Shown here: one piece after another, positions 16,197 through 25,028 of the stretch
Numbering within the stretch: the stretch's first letter is position 1
How the letters are laid out: each line of letters opens with the position of its first letter
Source: Phycisphaeraceae bacterium
GTDB lineage: Bacteria; Planctomycetota; Phycisphaerae; Phycisphaerales; UBA1924
Direction: 5' to 3'
Length of the DNA stretch: 64,000 nucleotides
Assembly (NCBI GenBank): GCA_023898685.1
Contig: CP060234.1
Coordinates: 2,356,001-2,420,000 of the forward strand
Made by a program: the position numbers and the translations under genes
Notes under the pieces: generated by a model
What the model saw: the letters and a program-made list of their open reading frames with translations, nothing else
Told to the model about the DNA's origin: nothing
The model's database searches: none

Positions 16197-16823
16197 ATGG
16201 ACCGACACACCGAACGGGATCTCATTGAGCGCGCGATCGCGGGGGACCGTGCCGCCGCCGGCGAGTTCATCCAGGCCCACCAGGCGTCGGTCTATGCCTA
16301 CCTGCTGCGGATGAGCGGGCGGCCCCACCTGGCCGAGGACATCGCCCAGGAAGCGTTCGTCCGTGTCCTGAGCAACCTCGACCGTTTCGACTTCCGCTAC
16401 CGGTTTAGCACCTGGCTGTTCACGATCGCCCGCCGGCTCTACCTCAACGCGGTGCAGAAGCACAAGCCGGCGTTTGATTCCGAGGTCGTTTCGCGGGCCA
16501 CCGGCGACGCGTGTATGGCGGGCGGGGCGGTCGATGATGACGAGTCACGCCAGACGAGGCGCGACCTGCTCCAGCAGGGGCTGATGCGACTGTCGACCGA
16601 GCAGCGCGAGATCATCGTGCTGTTCCACCAGCTCGACTGGCCCATCGCGTTGATCTCGCGTCACCTGGGCATGCCCGAAGGCACGGTCAAGAGCCACCTG
16701 CACCGGGGCCGGCAGAAGCTGAGGAAGGCCCTGGCCGAGACGCCCGACTACGCGGAGCGACTCGATCTGGTCTCGCTCGGTCTCGAAACACACACCGCAC
16801 GGGATGAGGGGGTGCCCGATTGA
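16197..16823 (+). CDS. ECF-type RNA polymerase sigma factor
   Basis: 208 residues. Region 2 (about 20-90) includes YLLRMSGRPHLAEDIAQEAFVRVL and the -10-recognising FRYRFSTWLFTIARRLYLNAV. Region 4 (about 130-185) carries STEQREIIVLFHQLDWPIALISRHLGMPEGTVKSHLHRGRQKL. There is no region 1.1 or 3, so it is an ECF factor. A TATAGT hexamer at 16170-16175 could be its -10 box, and a GGGG lies upstream of the ATG. The stop overlaps the start of the next gene (TTGA), whose product has one membrane helix, the usual sigma/anti-sigma arrangement. The signal and regulon are unknown. Confidence 0.93.
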   Translation: MDRHTERDLIERAIAGDRAAAGEFIQAHQASVYAYLLRMSGRPHLAEDIAQEAFVRVLSNLDRFDFRYRFSTWLFTIARRLYLNAVQKHKPAFDSEVVSRATGDACMAGGAVDDDESRQTRRDLLQQGLMRLSTEQREIIVLFHQLDWPIALISRHLGMPEGTVKSHLHRGRQKLRKALAETPDYAERLDLVSLGLETHTARDEGVPD

Positions 16824-17770
16824 GTTCCGATCGTGGGGACCAGTTCGGTGACCACAGGCCCCTCCCGCGGGAGGAAGTCGATCGGCTGCTCGATCGCGAG
16901 CTGACGGCCGAGGAACGCCGCGCGATGGTCGCCGGGCTCCGCCGCGATGCGCGGGCGCTCGACGAGCTGGTCGAGATGCGGCGTCTGGCCGGGCGGTTCC
17001 ACGAGCCGATCAGCACGCCGGATCTGACCGACCGCATCCTGCACGGCGTCGAGCAACGCCGCGGGTTCCTGTCGTCTCGCCTCCGTCGGCGGGTCAAGCA
17101 GGGGCGGACGCTGGTGGGTGCGTGCGCGCTCCTATCGCTGTTCCTGATCGCGGTGGCCCACCGCGTGAACCCCGATCTGTTCCGCCTGCACGCCGAGCCC
17201 ACGCCCGTGGCCGATCTCGACCAGGCGGTCGTGGACGATTCGATCGAGAGCAAGAGCGTGATTCGCGATGTCGTTCGGGGGCTGGAGCCCGCGGGGCTGA
17301 TCAGCGGGGCCGAGCCCGTCCGGCGTGATCCGGTCGCCTTGCCGGCGATCCACATTCCCGAACTCGCCACGACCGCGCCCGCCGCGCCACCCGAGCGCTA
17401 TATCACGCTGACGGCGTGCGCCGATGCCGAGGTGCTGGCGCTGGGCGGATCGCACTCGCTGATCGCCAGATTCGAGATCACGACGGCGAGGGCGGATGAT
17501 GCTTCCTTCGCGGCCTGCCCGGTCGAATGGCCCGTCGATCGCTTCGCTTCACTGGCCGTGCTGACGATGCAGATCGGGTCGTCGCCCGCCGTGAGCGCCG
17601 ACTCGCCGGTCGTCGCCGCCGGCGTTGTGCCGCTCTCCGTCGACCCGGGCGTGGTCTCGGCCTACGTCGGTCGGTTTGATCCGCTTGGCCGGTCCGAGAT
17701 CACGGTGGATGACCGCGCCAACCCGCAGCCGAATCTGCGCGAGCGGGTATCTTCTGATGAAGATCGCTAG
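16820..17770 (+). CDS. Putative anti-sigma factor
   Basis: 316 residues starting at a TTG that overlaps the sigma-factor stop by 4 nt (TTGA), a sign of translational coupling. The N-terminal cytoplasmic part (about 1-90) is helical, with LDRELTAEERRAMVAGL resembling anti-sigma N-domains, but it has no HxxxCxxC zinc motif. A single membrane helix spans about 97-116 (LVGACALLSLFLIAVA). The remaining 200 residues are predicted outside the membrane, rich in Pro, Ala and Val, with no known domain. By position and topology it is inferred to sequester the upstream sigma factor and to sense an envelope signal. Direct sequence similarity to characterised anti-sigma factors is weak. Confidence 0.72.
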   Translation: MSSDRGDQFGDHRPLPREEVDRLLDRELTAEERRAMVAGLRRDARALDELVEMRRLAGRFHEPISTPDLTDRILHGVEQRRGFLSSRLRRRVKQGRTLVGACALLSLFLIAVAHRVNPDLFRLHAEPTPVADLDQAVVDDSIESKSVIRDVVRGLEPAGLISGAEPVRRDPVALPAIHIPELATTAPAAPPERYITLTACADAEVLALGGSHSLIARFEITTARADDASFAACPVEWPVDRFASLAVLTMQIGSSPAVSADSPVVAAGVVPLSVDPGVVSAYVGRFDPLGRSEITVDDRANPQPNLRERVSSDEDR

Positions 17771-17890
17771 CCGCCGACATCCGGACCCGAACGTGCAATG
17801 ATGTGGGTGTTCCGGGGCCGGGCGTTCGTCCGGCCGGCCTGTTTCGGTCACTCCCGGCCTCGTCGCTGGGGCGTCCGTGTCGAGGATTGC

Positions 17891-19405
17891 ATGTCGTTCT
17901 TGCGAGTGTTCCTGCGTTCACTGCGTCCCGTTCTTGCGGTGCTGGCGGCCTGCCTGCCCATGCCGCGCGCCCTCGCCGGCCCGCCGGAGCCCGCCTCGGC
18001 GTTTGAGGGCGTCGACGCCGAGCTGATGATCCAGATAGACGACCTTGCGGGCCAGTTGCAGACGCCGGCCGGGCGGTCGCTCCGGAGCCTCTTCGATGGG
18101 CTCGGCGTGTTCACTCGCACCAGATCGGCCTGGGAGGGGCTGAGCGGGGCGCTGGACATGACGCCCGACCAGGCGATCGACCATCTTCTGGGTGGTCGCG
18201 TGCTCATCATCGCCGACGACGTGGGCGCTCCCACGATGCGTTGGGCGTGCGTGATGGAGGTTTCGGACGAGATCGCGCGTCTCGTGCCCGCGCGGCTCAA
18301 GGCCTCGCCCCGCGACACGATGGACGGGCGTGCGGTTTACGCGGTCGAGGACGGGCGGTTCCGTGTTGTCCGTATCGCTTCGCAGGACGAGCAGGGGCTC
18401 TCGGCGATCGCGATCGCGCACGCGGGGGCCGACGGGCTGCTCAGGGCGGGGGCGGAGCTCGGATCGCGCTGGACCGGCGGAGGGGCGCGCGGCCCGGCAG
18501 GTGTCGCGACCGTGCTCTATCGGCCGGCGCCCGGATCATGGCTCTTCGGACAGGTCCACCCGGATGGCGACGGATGGAGGCTTTCGTTCAGCGCCACGCC
18601 CGCGCTCTTCGGCCCGACCAAGGCCGGGGCGCCGACGGTTTCTCGCGCGTGGTTCGACCGGATGAGCGGCGACGCGCTCTTCGCGTTCACCGGACCGGTC
18701 TCGCACGACGCGGCGGCGCCGCGGGGCCCCGCTGGCTGGTTCGATCTGGGGCCGAGCGGGCTGATCTGGAGGCTGCTGCCATTCGAGGCGCCCGAGGCGT
18801 TCGTCGAGAGCGGGGCCAAACTCGCGTCGGTTTCGCTTCAATCGGCGGGGCCGGGCAAGCTGGATTGCTCGTTGGGATTCCTCGTCGACGACGCGACAAG
18901 GGCCGCGAAGGTCGGCGACGCGTATGTGTGTGAGATCCTCGGCGCTTTCACGGGCTCCGCGGGGTATGACCAGCATGCGCCGCTCTGTGCCGGCGACTAT
19001 CCCGGCGCGGCCAGGCTCCAGACCGTGGACGTGGGCGAGCAGAACGCCGGGCGGAGCGTGTACGGCCCCCGCCTGTCGTTCGTGTGGGGGCTCCGCCCGG
19101 ACGGCGAGAAGCGGGATGCGGGCTGGTGGACCATGCGCGTGCTCAGCGAGAACGTTCCCGATGCCGTCGCGACCCTGATGCGGCACGACACGCCGATCGA
19201 CGCTGGCGGGGGCGACCGCGCGGCGATCCTGGGCCGGCTTCGCCCCGCCGGCCTGCTGGCGGCGGGGGCCGAAGAGATGCCGAAGGCGGCCGGTCCGATC
19301 GCGGCGTTGCGTTGGGTCGACGAGGTTTCGTGGTGGGTCGGAGAGCCCATTCCGACCGGCCTGTTGTCGGGCGAGCTCGCGCTGCGGATGCAGGCCGACG
19401 AGTAG
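17891..19405 (+). CDS. Secreted protein of unknown function
   Basis: 504 residues from the ATG at 17891 (GAGG upstream; the frame is open to 17798). The N-terminus is a signal peptide: basic residues, VLAVLAACLPM, then cleavage near ALAGPPEP. I do not recognise a family. The mature region is a long alpha/beta domain without cysteine clusters or catalytic motifs, broadly like planctomycete DUF3352-type secreted proteins (paired strands such as RVLIIADDVG and RAVYAVEDGRFRVVRI). It follows the sigma/anti-sigma pair on the same strand with a 120-nt gap, so it could be a target or part of that envelope-stress module. Confidence 0.65.
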   Translation: MSFLRVFLRSLRPVLAVLAACLPMPRALAGPPEPASAFEGVDAELMIQIDDLAGQLQTPAGRSLRSLFDGLGVFTRTRSAWEGLSGALDMTPDQAIDHLLGGRVLIIADDVGAPTMRWACVMEVSDEIARLVPARLKASPRDTMDGRAVYAVEDGRFRVVRIASQDEQGLSAIAIAHAGADGLLRAGAELGSRWTGGGARGPAGVATVLYRPAPGSWLFGQVHPDGDGWRLSFSATPALFGPTKAGAPTVSRAWFDRMSGDALFAFTGPVSHDAAAPRGPAGWFDLGPSGLIWRLLPFEAPEAFVESGAKLASVSLQSAGPGKLDCSLGFLVDDATRAAKVGDAYVCEILGAFTGSAGYDQHAPLCAGDYPGAARLQTVDVGEQNAGRSVYGPRLSFVWGLRPDGEKRDAGWWTMRVLSENVPDAVATLMRHDTPIDAGGGDRAAILGRLRPAGLLAAGAEEMPKAAGPIAALRWVDEVSWWVGEPIPTGLLSGELALRMQADE

Positions 19406-19465
19406 GCAGATTCGGGCCGAACCTGCCCGGGCCTACGATCGGCCCGAAAGGCGGAACGAGCGATC

Positions 19466-21370
19466 ATGAGCACCCCCAAGTCGAGCGACGGCGCGGTCAA
19501 TCTGCGGAACGTCGCGATCATTGCCCACGTCGACCATGGCAAGACCAGCCTGGTCGATCAACTGCTCAAGCAGTCGGGCAACTTCCGCAAGGGGGAGCTG
19601 GAGAAGCTCGCCGGCGGCCAGCACGACCTGATCATGGACTCCAACCCGCTCGAGCGGGAGCGGGGGATCACGATCCTCTCGAAGAACTGCGCGGTGAACT
19701 ACCACTGCGCCGACGGGCACGACTACCGGATCAACATCGTCGATACGCCGGGGCACGCCGACTTCGGGGGCGAGGTCGAGCGCGTTCTCCGCCTGGCCGA
19801 CGGGTGCCTGCTCGTGGTCGACGCCTTCGAGGGTCCCATGCCGCAGACGCGGTTCGTGCTGAGCAAGGCGCTCGAGGCCGACCTGAAGCCCGTGCTCGTG
19901 GTCAACAAGTGCGATCGACCCGATGGCGAGCCCGACCGGGTGGTCAACGAGGTGTTCGATCTGCTGGTCTCGTTGGGTGCGGAGGACGAGGCGCTCGACT
20001 TCCCGGTGGTCTACGCGAGCGCGAAGGGGGGCTGGGCGGTCGACGAGTGGCCGGTCGAGGACCCGGAGTCGGGCGACATGCGCCCGGTGTTCCAGGCGAT
20101 CGTCCACCACGTGCCGCACCCGGAGGCCTACCCCGAAAAGCCGCTCCAGATGCTCATCACGAGCGTGGACTACTCGGAGTATGTGGGGCGGATCGGCATC
20201 GGGCGGGTCTTCAGCGGGACGATCAAGGCGGGCCAGCCCGTGGTGCTCGTCCATGAGCACGAGCCCGATGCGAAGCCCAAGCGGGGCAAGATCGGTCAGC
20301 TGCTGGGCTTCGAGGGCCTGGGGCGGCGTGAGGTCGCGCGTGTCGAGGCGGGCGACCTGTGCGCGATCACGGGCGTCGAAGACTTCGAGATCGGCGACAC
20401 GGTCTGCGACCCCGATCACCCGGAACCGCTGCCCGCGGTGAGCGTCGACGAGCCGACGATCTCGATGACCTTCCGCATCAACGACTCCCCGTTCGCAGGG
20501 CGCGAGGGCGAGTATGTCACGAGCCGGCAGATCAAGGCGAGGCTGGAGCGCGAGCTCGAGCACAACGTCGCGCTGCGTGTCGAGCCCGGCTCGGGGTCGG
20601 ACGAGTTCCTTGTCTCGGGGCGCGGCGTGCTCCACCTGGGCATCCTGATCGAGACGATGCGGCGCGAGGGGTTCGAGCTGGCGATCGGACGGCCGATCGT
20701 GATCGAGAAGCTGATCGACGGCAAGCGTTGCGAGCCGCTCGAGGAGCTGGTGGTCGACTGTCCCAACGGGGCGGTGGGCGCGGTGATGCAGCTCATCGGC
20801 GAGCGCAAGGGCGAGATGCTGCGGATGGAGGACCGGGGCCCGGACATCACCCATCTCGTCTTCGAGATCACCAGTCGGGCGTTGATCGGGCTGCGCCCCC
20901 GCGTGCTCACCGCGACCCAGGGCGAGGCGATCATGCACCACACGTTCCTGCGGTTCGTGCCGACGATGGGCGAGCGGCTCGACCGCAACGCGGGGGTGAT
21001 GATCGCGACCGAGACGGGGCAGGTGACGGGCTACGCGGTCGAGGGCCTGCACGACCGGGGCGTGCTGTTCGTCAGGCCGGGCGACAAGGTGTACGCGGGC
21101 CAGGTGGTGGGCGAGCACAACCGCCCGCTCGATCTGACGGTCAACGCGGTGCGGGCCAAGAAGCTCGACAACATCCGCAGCGCGAACAAGGAGGCGTTCG
21201 TTACGCTCAAGGCGCCTCGCGACATCTCGCTCGAGCAGGCGATCGAGTACATCGAGGACGACGAGCTGGTCGAGATCACGCCCAGCACGGTGAGGCTGCG
21301 CAAGAAGATCCTGGATGAGGGCGCGAGGCGGCGCGCCGAGCGGCAGGCGAAGGACAAGGTGGGGGGGTGA
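19466..21370 (+). CDS. typA: Ribosome-associated GTPase TypA/BipA
   Basis: 634 residues, a full-length translational GTPase. The G motifs are all present: IIAHVDHGKTSLV (G1), RERGITILSKN (switch I), DTPGHADFGGEV (G3), NKCDRPDG (G4) and YASAKGGW (G5). Domains II, III and V and the BipA-specific C-terminal domain follow (RGLIGLRPRVLTATQG, DRNAGVMIATETG, VQAGQVVGEH-like VYAGQVVGEHNR, NIRSANKEAFVTL). BipA binds the ribosome and is needed for 50S assembly and growth under stress or cold. An upstream 10-bp inverted repeat (19411-19420 with 19439-19448) encloses a TACGAT hexamer that may be the promoter -10 box. Confidence 0.96.
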   Translation: MSTPKSSDGAVNLRNVAIIAHVDHGKTSLVDQLLKQSGNFRKGELEKLAGGQHDLIMDSNPLERERGITILSKNCAVNYHCADGHDYRINIVDTPGHADFGGEVERVLRLADGCLLVVDAFEGPMPQTRFVLSKALEADLKPVLVVNKCDRPDGEPDRVVNEVFDLLVSLGAEDEALDFPVVYASAKGGWAVDEWPVEDPESGDMRPVFQAIVHHVPHPEAYPEKPLQMLITSVDYSEYVGRIGIGRVFSGTIKAGQPVVLVHEHEPDAKPKRGKIGQLLGFEGLGRREVARVEAGDLCAITGVEDFEIGDTVCDPDHPEPLPAVSVDEPTISMTFRINDSPFAGREGEYVTSRQIKARLERELEHNVALRVEPGSGSDEFLVSGRGVLHLGILIETMRREGFELAIGRPIVIEKLIDGKRCEPLEELVVDCPNGAVGAVMQLIGERKGEMLRMEDRGPDITHLVFEITSRALIGLRPRVLTATQGEAIMHHTFLRFVPTMGERLDRNAGVMIATETGQVTGYAVEGLHDRGVLFVRPGDKVYAGQVVGEHNRPLDLTVNAVRAKKLDNIRSANKEAFVTLKAPRDISLEQAIEYIEDDELVEITPSTVRLRKKILDEGARRRAERQAKDKVGG

Positions 21371-21371
21371 C

Positions 21372-21402
21372 CGTGCCACCGAGATCGGCTTTGCGACCTC
21401 GG
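21372..21402. repeat. Hairpin after typA (CACCGAG..CTCGGTG)
   Basis: An imperfect palindrome, CACCGAGaTCG-n6-CGAcCTCGGTG, in the first 32 nt after typA, followed by a second related sequence GGGGCACCGAG. It resembles intergenic repeats elsewhere in the window and may act as a terminator, but has no T-tract. Confidence 0.55.
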
Positions 21403-21825
21403 TGCTGCTCGGGGGCACCGAGCTGAGCGAGGGTGAAACAGGTGTGCGTCGCTTGCTGGCGCTTCGGGCTCGTCAACGACGCGGGTGGCATGCCTGAAGC
21501 AAGCCGGGTGCCGTGATGGAGACTCATCGCGAGAGGGTCGCGTGCGGCTGCCGGCCGGTGGGGGCGTGTCGGTTGGTCATCCACGCCATGGCCCGGTCGC
21601 CTCTCTCTGGTTGAACGGGCACACCCCTGCTCGTGATGAAATGTCTGAGTGACCAGCGTGCATTTGTATATCCAGAATATCCACACTTGATGCGATGCCC
21701 CATATTTCTTGGAATTGGCTGTGTGGCTGATCCTCCCCCTTGTACCGTGATCTGTTGGGCCTCTCGTGCTGGGCAGGCCCGGGGTTGAATCCGGATTTGG
21801 CGACCATTCAGATTAGGGGGACATC
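21403..21825. other. Intergenic region without a supported gene
   Basis: About 420 nt between typA and the dockerin-tailed gene. Open frames here are short and lack ribosome-binding sites or codon bias. The stretch around 21655-21725 is noticeably AT-richer than its surroundings and probably holds the promoter of the gene at 21826; I cannot place its boxes with confidence. Confidence 0.5.
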
Positions 21826-22518
21826 ATGCTCACCGTACATCGTGTTTCATCTCCGTTGTCGCTCGGAGCGGCTGTCGGCCTGCTCGGGCTCGGCATTGCG
21901 GCGACACCCGCCGAGGCCTATTCGGGGCGGATCTGCTACATGGGAGATTGGATCAGCATCTGGGTTGAATGGAGCTCCAGCAACGTCATCGGGAACTACG
22001 ACCCGGTGGCCCACACGGGTCTGATCAACATCGCCACCGACGGGCCGTTCAACCAATCGGATTTCATTGCGATCGACGTGCCCGACGGTTCGGGCGGCAC
22101 GACCACGCTCCAAGGCGGCCAAGAGAGCATCATGACGTCGTACGAGGTGCTAGATGGCCTCGGGACGGCTCGGGCCACCGTCGATTTCCTGGGAATCTGG
22201 GTTGGCGCCTACGGCTACTCGTTCCATCTCATCGTCGAACCCGGGGCGGCGGTCACCGCGGCCCTCCCCCTGACCGGCTTCACGGCGGGGGGAGAAGGCG
22301 TCTACTTCGCGGACGGGCTGAGCATCCCGGTGTCGTACGAGGTCACCACGCCGGACGGGACGCCGTACGTCATCCCCGATGTCATTCACGCCCTCGAACT
22401 CCGCACGCCGCTGGATCTGTCGCCGCCTCCGTGCCTGGTGGATCTCGACGCGAACGGAATCCTCGATCTGCGGGACATCAATCTGTTCGTGCAGGGGTTC
22501 CTGGGCGGGTGCCCGTAG
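21826..22518 (+). CDS. Secreted protein with C-terminal GC-type dockerin-like tail
   Basis: 230 residues. A signal peptide (LSLGAAVGLLGLGIAATPAEA, cut near residue 30) is followed by a beta-rich domain of unknown function (about 31-195). The last 30 residues, CLVDLDANGILDLRDINLFV then QGFLGGCP, form a single calcium-loop repeat bracketed by cysteines. This is the GC-type dockerin-like anchor common at the ends of exported planctomycete proteins (compare CxADLNGDGxLDLxDI). The tail probably mediates cell-surface attachment or protein-protein docking; the partner is unknown. An AGGGGGA precedes the ATG. A 17-bp palindrome separates it from the convergent metK gene. Confidence 0.82.
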   Translation: MLTVHRVSSPLSLGAAVGLLGLGIAATPAEAYSGRICYMGDWISIWVEWSSSNVIGNYDPVAHTGLINIATDGPFNQSDFIAIDVPDGSGGTTTLQGGQESIMTSYEVLDGLGTARATVDFLGIWVGAYGYSFHLIVEPGAAVTAALPLTGFTAGGEGVYFADGLSIPVSYEVTTPDGTPYVIPDVIHALELRTPLDLSPPPCLVDLDANGILDLRDINLFVQGFLGGCP

Positions 22519-22580
22519 TGCGGTGACGGGAATCCGGCGGCGCCACCGTTGGACCCCGATCCGATTGCAGTCAGACATCA

Positions 22581-22615
22581 ACGCCGCGGGCGCACGAATC
22601 GTGCGCCCGCGGCGT
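22581..22615. terminator. Bidirectional terminator-like palindrome
   Basis: Perfect 17-bp arms (22581-22597 and 22599-22615) lie around one central base, between the convergent dockerin-tailed and metK genes. The stem is very GC-rich. Only weak T-rich sequence follows, so termination is inferred from position and stability. Confidence 0.6.
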
Positions 22616-22641
22616 CGTCTATAAGTGACCGCTCGGTTGGA

Positions 22642-23802
22642 TCAGCCGATCGCGCTCTTCAGCGCCCCGACCTTGTCCGTCTTCTCCCACGAGAAGAACG
22701 TCATCCCGTCCTTCTCCACGGGCTTGCGTCCGAAGTGGCCGTGCCGCGCGGTGGGGCGGTAGATCGGATTGCGGAGGTTGAGCGTCTCGATGATGCCGCG
22801 GGGCGTGAGGCTGAACACCTCGCGCACAGCTCGCGCGATCTTGGTCTGGTCGACCGTCTCGGTGCCGTTGCAGTCGACGTGCACGCTCGTGGGCTCGGCG
22901 ACGCCGATCGCGTAGCTGAGCTGCACCTCGCACTCGCGGGCCAGCTCGGCCGCGACGATGTTCTTGGCGATGTAGCGCGCCATGTAGGCCGCGGAGCGGT
23001 CGACCTTGGTCGGGTCCTTGCCGCTGAAGGCGCCGCCGCCGTGCCGGCCGCGCCCGCCGTAGGTGTCGACGATGATCTTGCGGCCCGTCAGCCCGGCGTC
23101 GCCGTGGGGCCCGCCGATCTCGAAGCGGCCGGTGGGGTTGACGTGGACGGTGATGCCGGGGTTCCAGAGGGCGCCCAGGACGGGCTTGAAGATGTTCTCG
23201 ATGACTTCCTTCTTGAGTTCGCCCTGGCGCTCGTTCCAGCTCGGGTCGTGCTGGGTCGAGAGGACGACGGTGTCGACACCCCGCGGCTGGCCGTTCTCGT
23301 ACTCGACGGTGACCTGCGCCTTCGCATCCGGGCGGAGGCCCGGGATCGTGCCCTCACGCCGCGCCTCGGCGTGCCGCTCCATCAGCCGGTGGCTGAGCTG
23401 GATGGGCAGGGGCATGAGGTCCTCGGTCTCGCGGCAGGCGAAGCCGAACATCATGCCCTGGTCGCCGGCGCCGTCGCGGTCGACGCCCTGGGCGATGTCG
23501 GGGCTCTGCTTGTTGAGCGCGACGAGCACCGCGCAGCTCTCGTCGGCGAAGTGCATCCGGGCGTCGGTGTAGCCGATCTCCTTGATGGTCGAGCGGACGA
23601 TGCTCTGGATGTCGACGTACGTGGTCGTGGTCACCTCGCCCGCGACGACGACGAGGCCGGTGGCGACCAGCGTCTCGACGGCGACGCGCGAGTAGGGATC
23701 GTCGGCGATCATCGCGTCGAGGATGGCGTCGGAGATCTGGTCGCAGACCTTGTCCGGGTGGCCCATCGAGACGGATTCTGAGGTGAACAGGTGACTGGGC
23801 AT
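22642..23802 (-). CDS. metK: S-adenosylmethionine synthase
   Basis: 386 residues. Makes S-adenosylmethionine from methionine and ATP. Signatures are SVSMGHPDKVCDQISDAILD at the N-terminus, the methionine/ATP loop DGAGDQGMMFGF (about 110-121), GGPHGDAGLTGRKIIVDTYGG (about 232-252) and GGGAFSGKDPTKVDRSAAY (about 257-275). The length and all catalytic Asp, Lys and His positions seen in the family are present, so it should be active. AGGAGG lies just upstream of the ATG. The 5' leader is short and contains a strong hairpin (23822-23859), possibly regulatory. SAM is the cofactor of several enzymes encoded in this window. Confidence 0.97.
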   Translation of the reverse strand: MPSHLFTSESVSMGHPDKVCDQISDAILDAMIADDPYSRVAVETLVATGLVVVAGEVTTTTYVDIQSIVRSTIKEIGYTDARMHFADESCAVLVALNKQSPDIAQGVDRDGAGDQGMMFGFACRETEDLMPLPIQLSHRLMERHAEARREGTIPGLRPDAKAQVTVEYENGQPRGVDTVVLSTQHDPSWNERQGELKKEVIENIFKPVLGALWNPGITVHVNPTGRFEIGGPHGDAGLTGRKIIVDTYGGRGRHGGGAFSGKDPTKVDRSAAYMARYIAKNIVAAELARECEVQLSYAIGVAEPTSVHVDCNGTETVDQTKIARAVREVFSLTPRGIIETLNLRNPIYRPTARHGHFGRKPVEKDGMTFFSWEKTDKVGALKSAIG

Positions 23803-23821
23803 CGGGCCTCCTGGCTCGGGT

Positions 23822-23859
23822 CGTTGATTGATCCGTTCTTCCGGTTGTACGGATCAACG
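23822..23859 (-). promoter_or_regulatory. Leader hairpin upstream of metK
   Basis: CGTTGATTGATCCGT (23822-23836) pairs with ACGGATCAACG (23849-23859), leaving a 4-nt bulge and a 12-nt loop. With the -10 box at 23868-23873 the transcript would begin just before this hairpin and reach the AGGAGG right after it. It does not obviously match SAM-I, SAM-II or SAM-III. It could control metK translation or simply stabilise the mRNA. Confidence 0.45.
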
Positions 23860-23867
23860 GTCAGGGG

Positions 23868-23873
23868 AGCGTA
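23868..23873 (-). promoter_or_regulatory. Putative metK -10 box
   Basis: TACGCT on the minus strand. No convincing -35 box lies 16-18 nt upstream. The same hexamer precedes the GH15 gene. Confidence 0.4.
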
Positions 23874-23912
23874 GCAGCCCGCCGCCCGGCGCACCACCTG
23901 CACCCGGGAGAC

Positions 23913-23918
23913 TATCCT
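23913..23918 (+). promoter_or_regulatory. -10 box placed for leaderless purM
   Basis: TATCCT ends 6 nt before the ATG at 23925, with no ribosome-binding site between them. Confidence 0.45.
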
Positions 23919-23924
23919 CGTTTG

Positions 23925-25028
23925 ATGGGCGAAACACCGGGATCGACACGGGCGGGCGGGCTCACCTACGCGGATTCAGGCGTCAGCATCGAGGCCGGGG
24001 ACGAGGCCGTCCGCCGCATCCAGCAGCACATCCGCCGCACGCAGGGGCCCCGGGTCATCGACAACCCGGGGGGGTTCGCGGGCTTGTTCCGGCTTGATTT
24101 CAATGAGCAGCTCTTCCGACGGAACTACCGCGACCCGGTGCTGGTCGCGTGCACCGACGGCGTGGGCACCAAGGTGCTGCTGGCGATCGAGATGGGGGTC
24201 CACGATACGGTGGGCGTCGACCTCGTCGCGATGAGCGTCAACGACCTGATCGTGCAGGGGGCCGAGCCGCTTCTCTTCCTCGACTACATCGGGATCTACC
24301 GCGTCGACCCGGCCTTGGTCGAGCGGCTGGTGGCGGGGGTGGCGCGCGGGTGCGAGATCGCGGGGTGTGCGCTCGTGGGGGGCGAGACGGCGGAGATGCC
24401 GGACGTCTACAAGCCGGGCGACTACGACCTCGCGGGGTTCGCGGTGGGGGTGGTCGAGCTGTCGAGGGCGATGGACACGGCGCGGGTCGAGCCGGGCGAC
24501 GTGGTGCTGGGGCTCGAGTCGGACGGGGTCCATTCCAACGGGTACACGCTCGTGCGCAAGATCGTGGCGACCCGCAAGCTCAAGCTGGGCCAGATCTACC
24601 CCGAGCTCGACGCGGAGCGGACGCTGGGCGAGGTGCTGCTGACGCCGACGCGGATCTACTGCCAGCCCGTGGTTCGCGCGCAGCGGGCGTACAAGGTGAA
24701 GAAGGTCGTCAGCGGGATGGCCCACATCACCGGGGGCGGGATCGCGGGCAATCTTGTTCGCTCGCTGCACCCGGGCGTCGACGCGGTGATCGACTGGGAC
24801 GCATGGGAGACCCCGGCGGTGTTCCGGTTCCTCGCCGAGCGGGGAGGCGTCGAAGAGGCCGAGATGCGGCGCGTGTTCAACATGGGCATCGGCTACTGCC
24901 TGATCGTCCGCCCGACGTTCGCCGAGGCGATCAAACGCCGGCTTGCTCGGATGGGCGAGCGCGTGCATGTCATCGGGAAGATTGCGAAAGGCAAGGGGCG
25001 GGTGACAGACAAGAAGCGGGGGCGTTGA
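23925..25028 (+). CDS. purM: Phosphoribosylformylglycinamidine cyclo-ligase
   Basis: 367 residues. Converts FGAM to aminoimidazole ribonucleotide in purine synthesis, using ATP. Motifs are LTYADSGVSIEAGDEAV at the N-terminus, TDGVGTKVLLAIE, GVDLVAMSVNDLIVQGAEPL, VGGETAEMPDVY, GLESDGVHSNGYTLVRK and AHITGGGIAGNL, all in the family order and spacing. The ATG at 23925 is preferred over the adjoining TTG at 23922. The stop overlaps the start of the next gene by one base (TGATG), so the two are cotranscribed. The tail is slightly longer and basic (GKGRVTDKKRGR). Confidence 0.96.
   Translation: MGETPGSTRAGGLTYADSGVSIEAGDEAVRRIQQHIRRTQGPRVIDNPGGFAGLFRLDFNEQLFRRNYRDPVLVACTDGVGTKVLLAIEMGVHDTVGVDLVAMSVNDLIVQGAEPLLFLDYIGIYRVDPALVERLVAGVARGCEIAGCALVGGETAEMPDVYKPGDYDLAGFAVGVVELSRAMDTARVEPGDVVLGLESDGVHSNGYTLVRKIVATRKLKLGQIYPELDAERTLGEVLLTPTRIYCQPVVRAQRAYKVKKVVSGMAHITGGGIAGNLVRSLHPGVDAVIDWDAWETPAVFRFLAERGGVEEAEMRRVFNMGIGYCLIVRPTFAEAIKRRLARMGERVHVIGKIAKGKGRVTDKKRGR

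Noticed and set aside
23803..23920. Known SAM riboswitch (SAM-I or SAM-II) before metK
   Set aside because: The leader is too short for SAM-I and shows no kink-turn, and the hairpin does not fit the SAM-II pseudoknot layout. Kept only as an uncharacterised leader.
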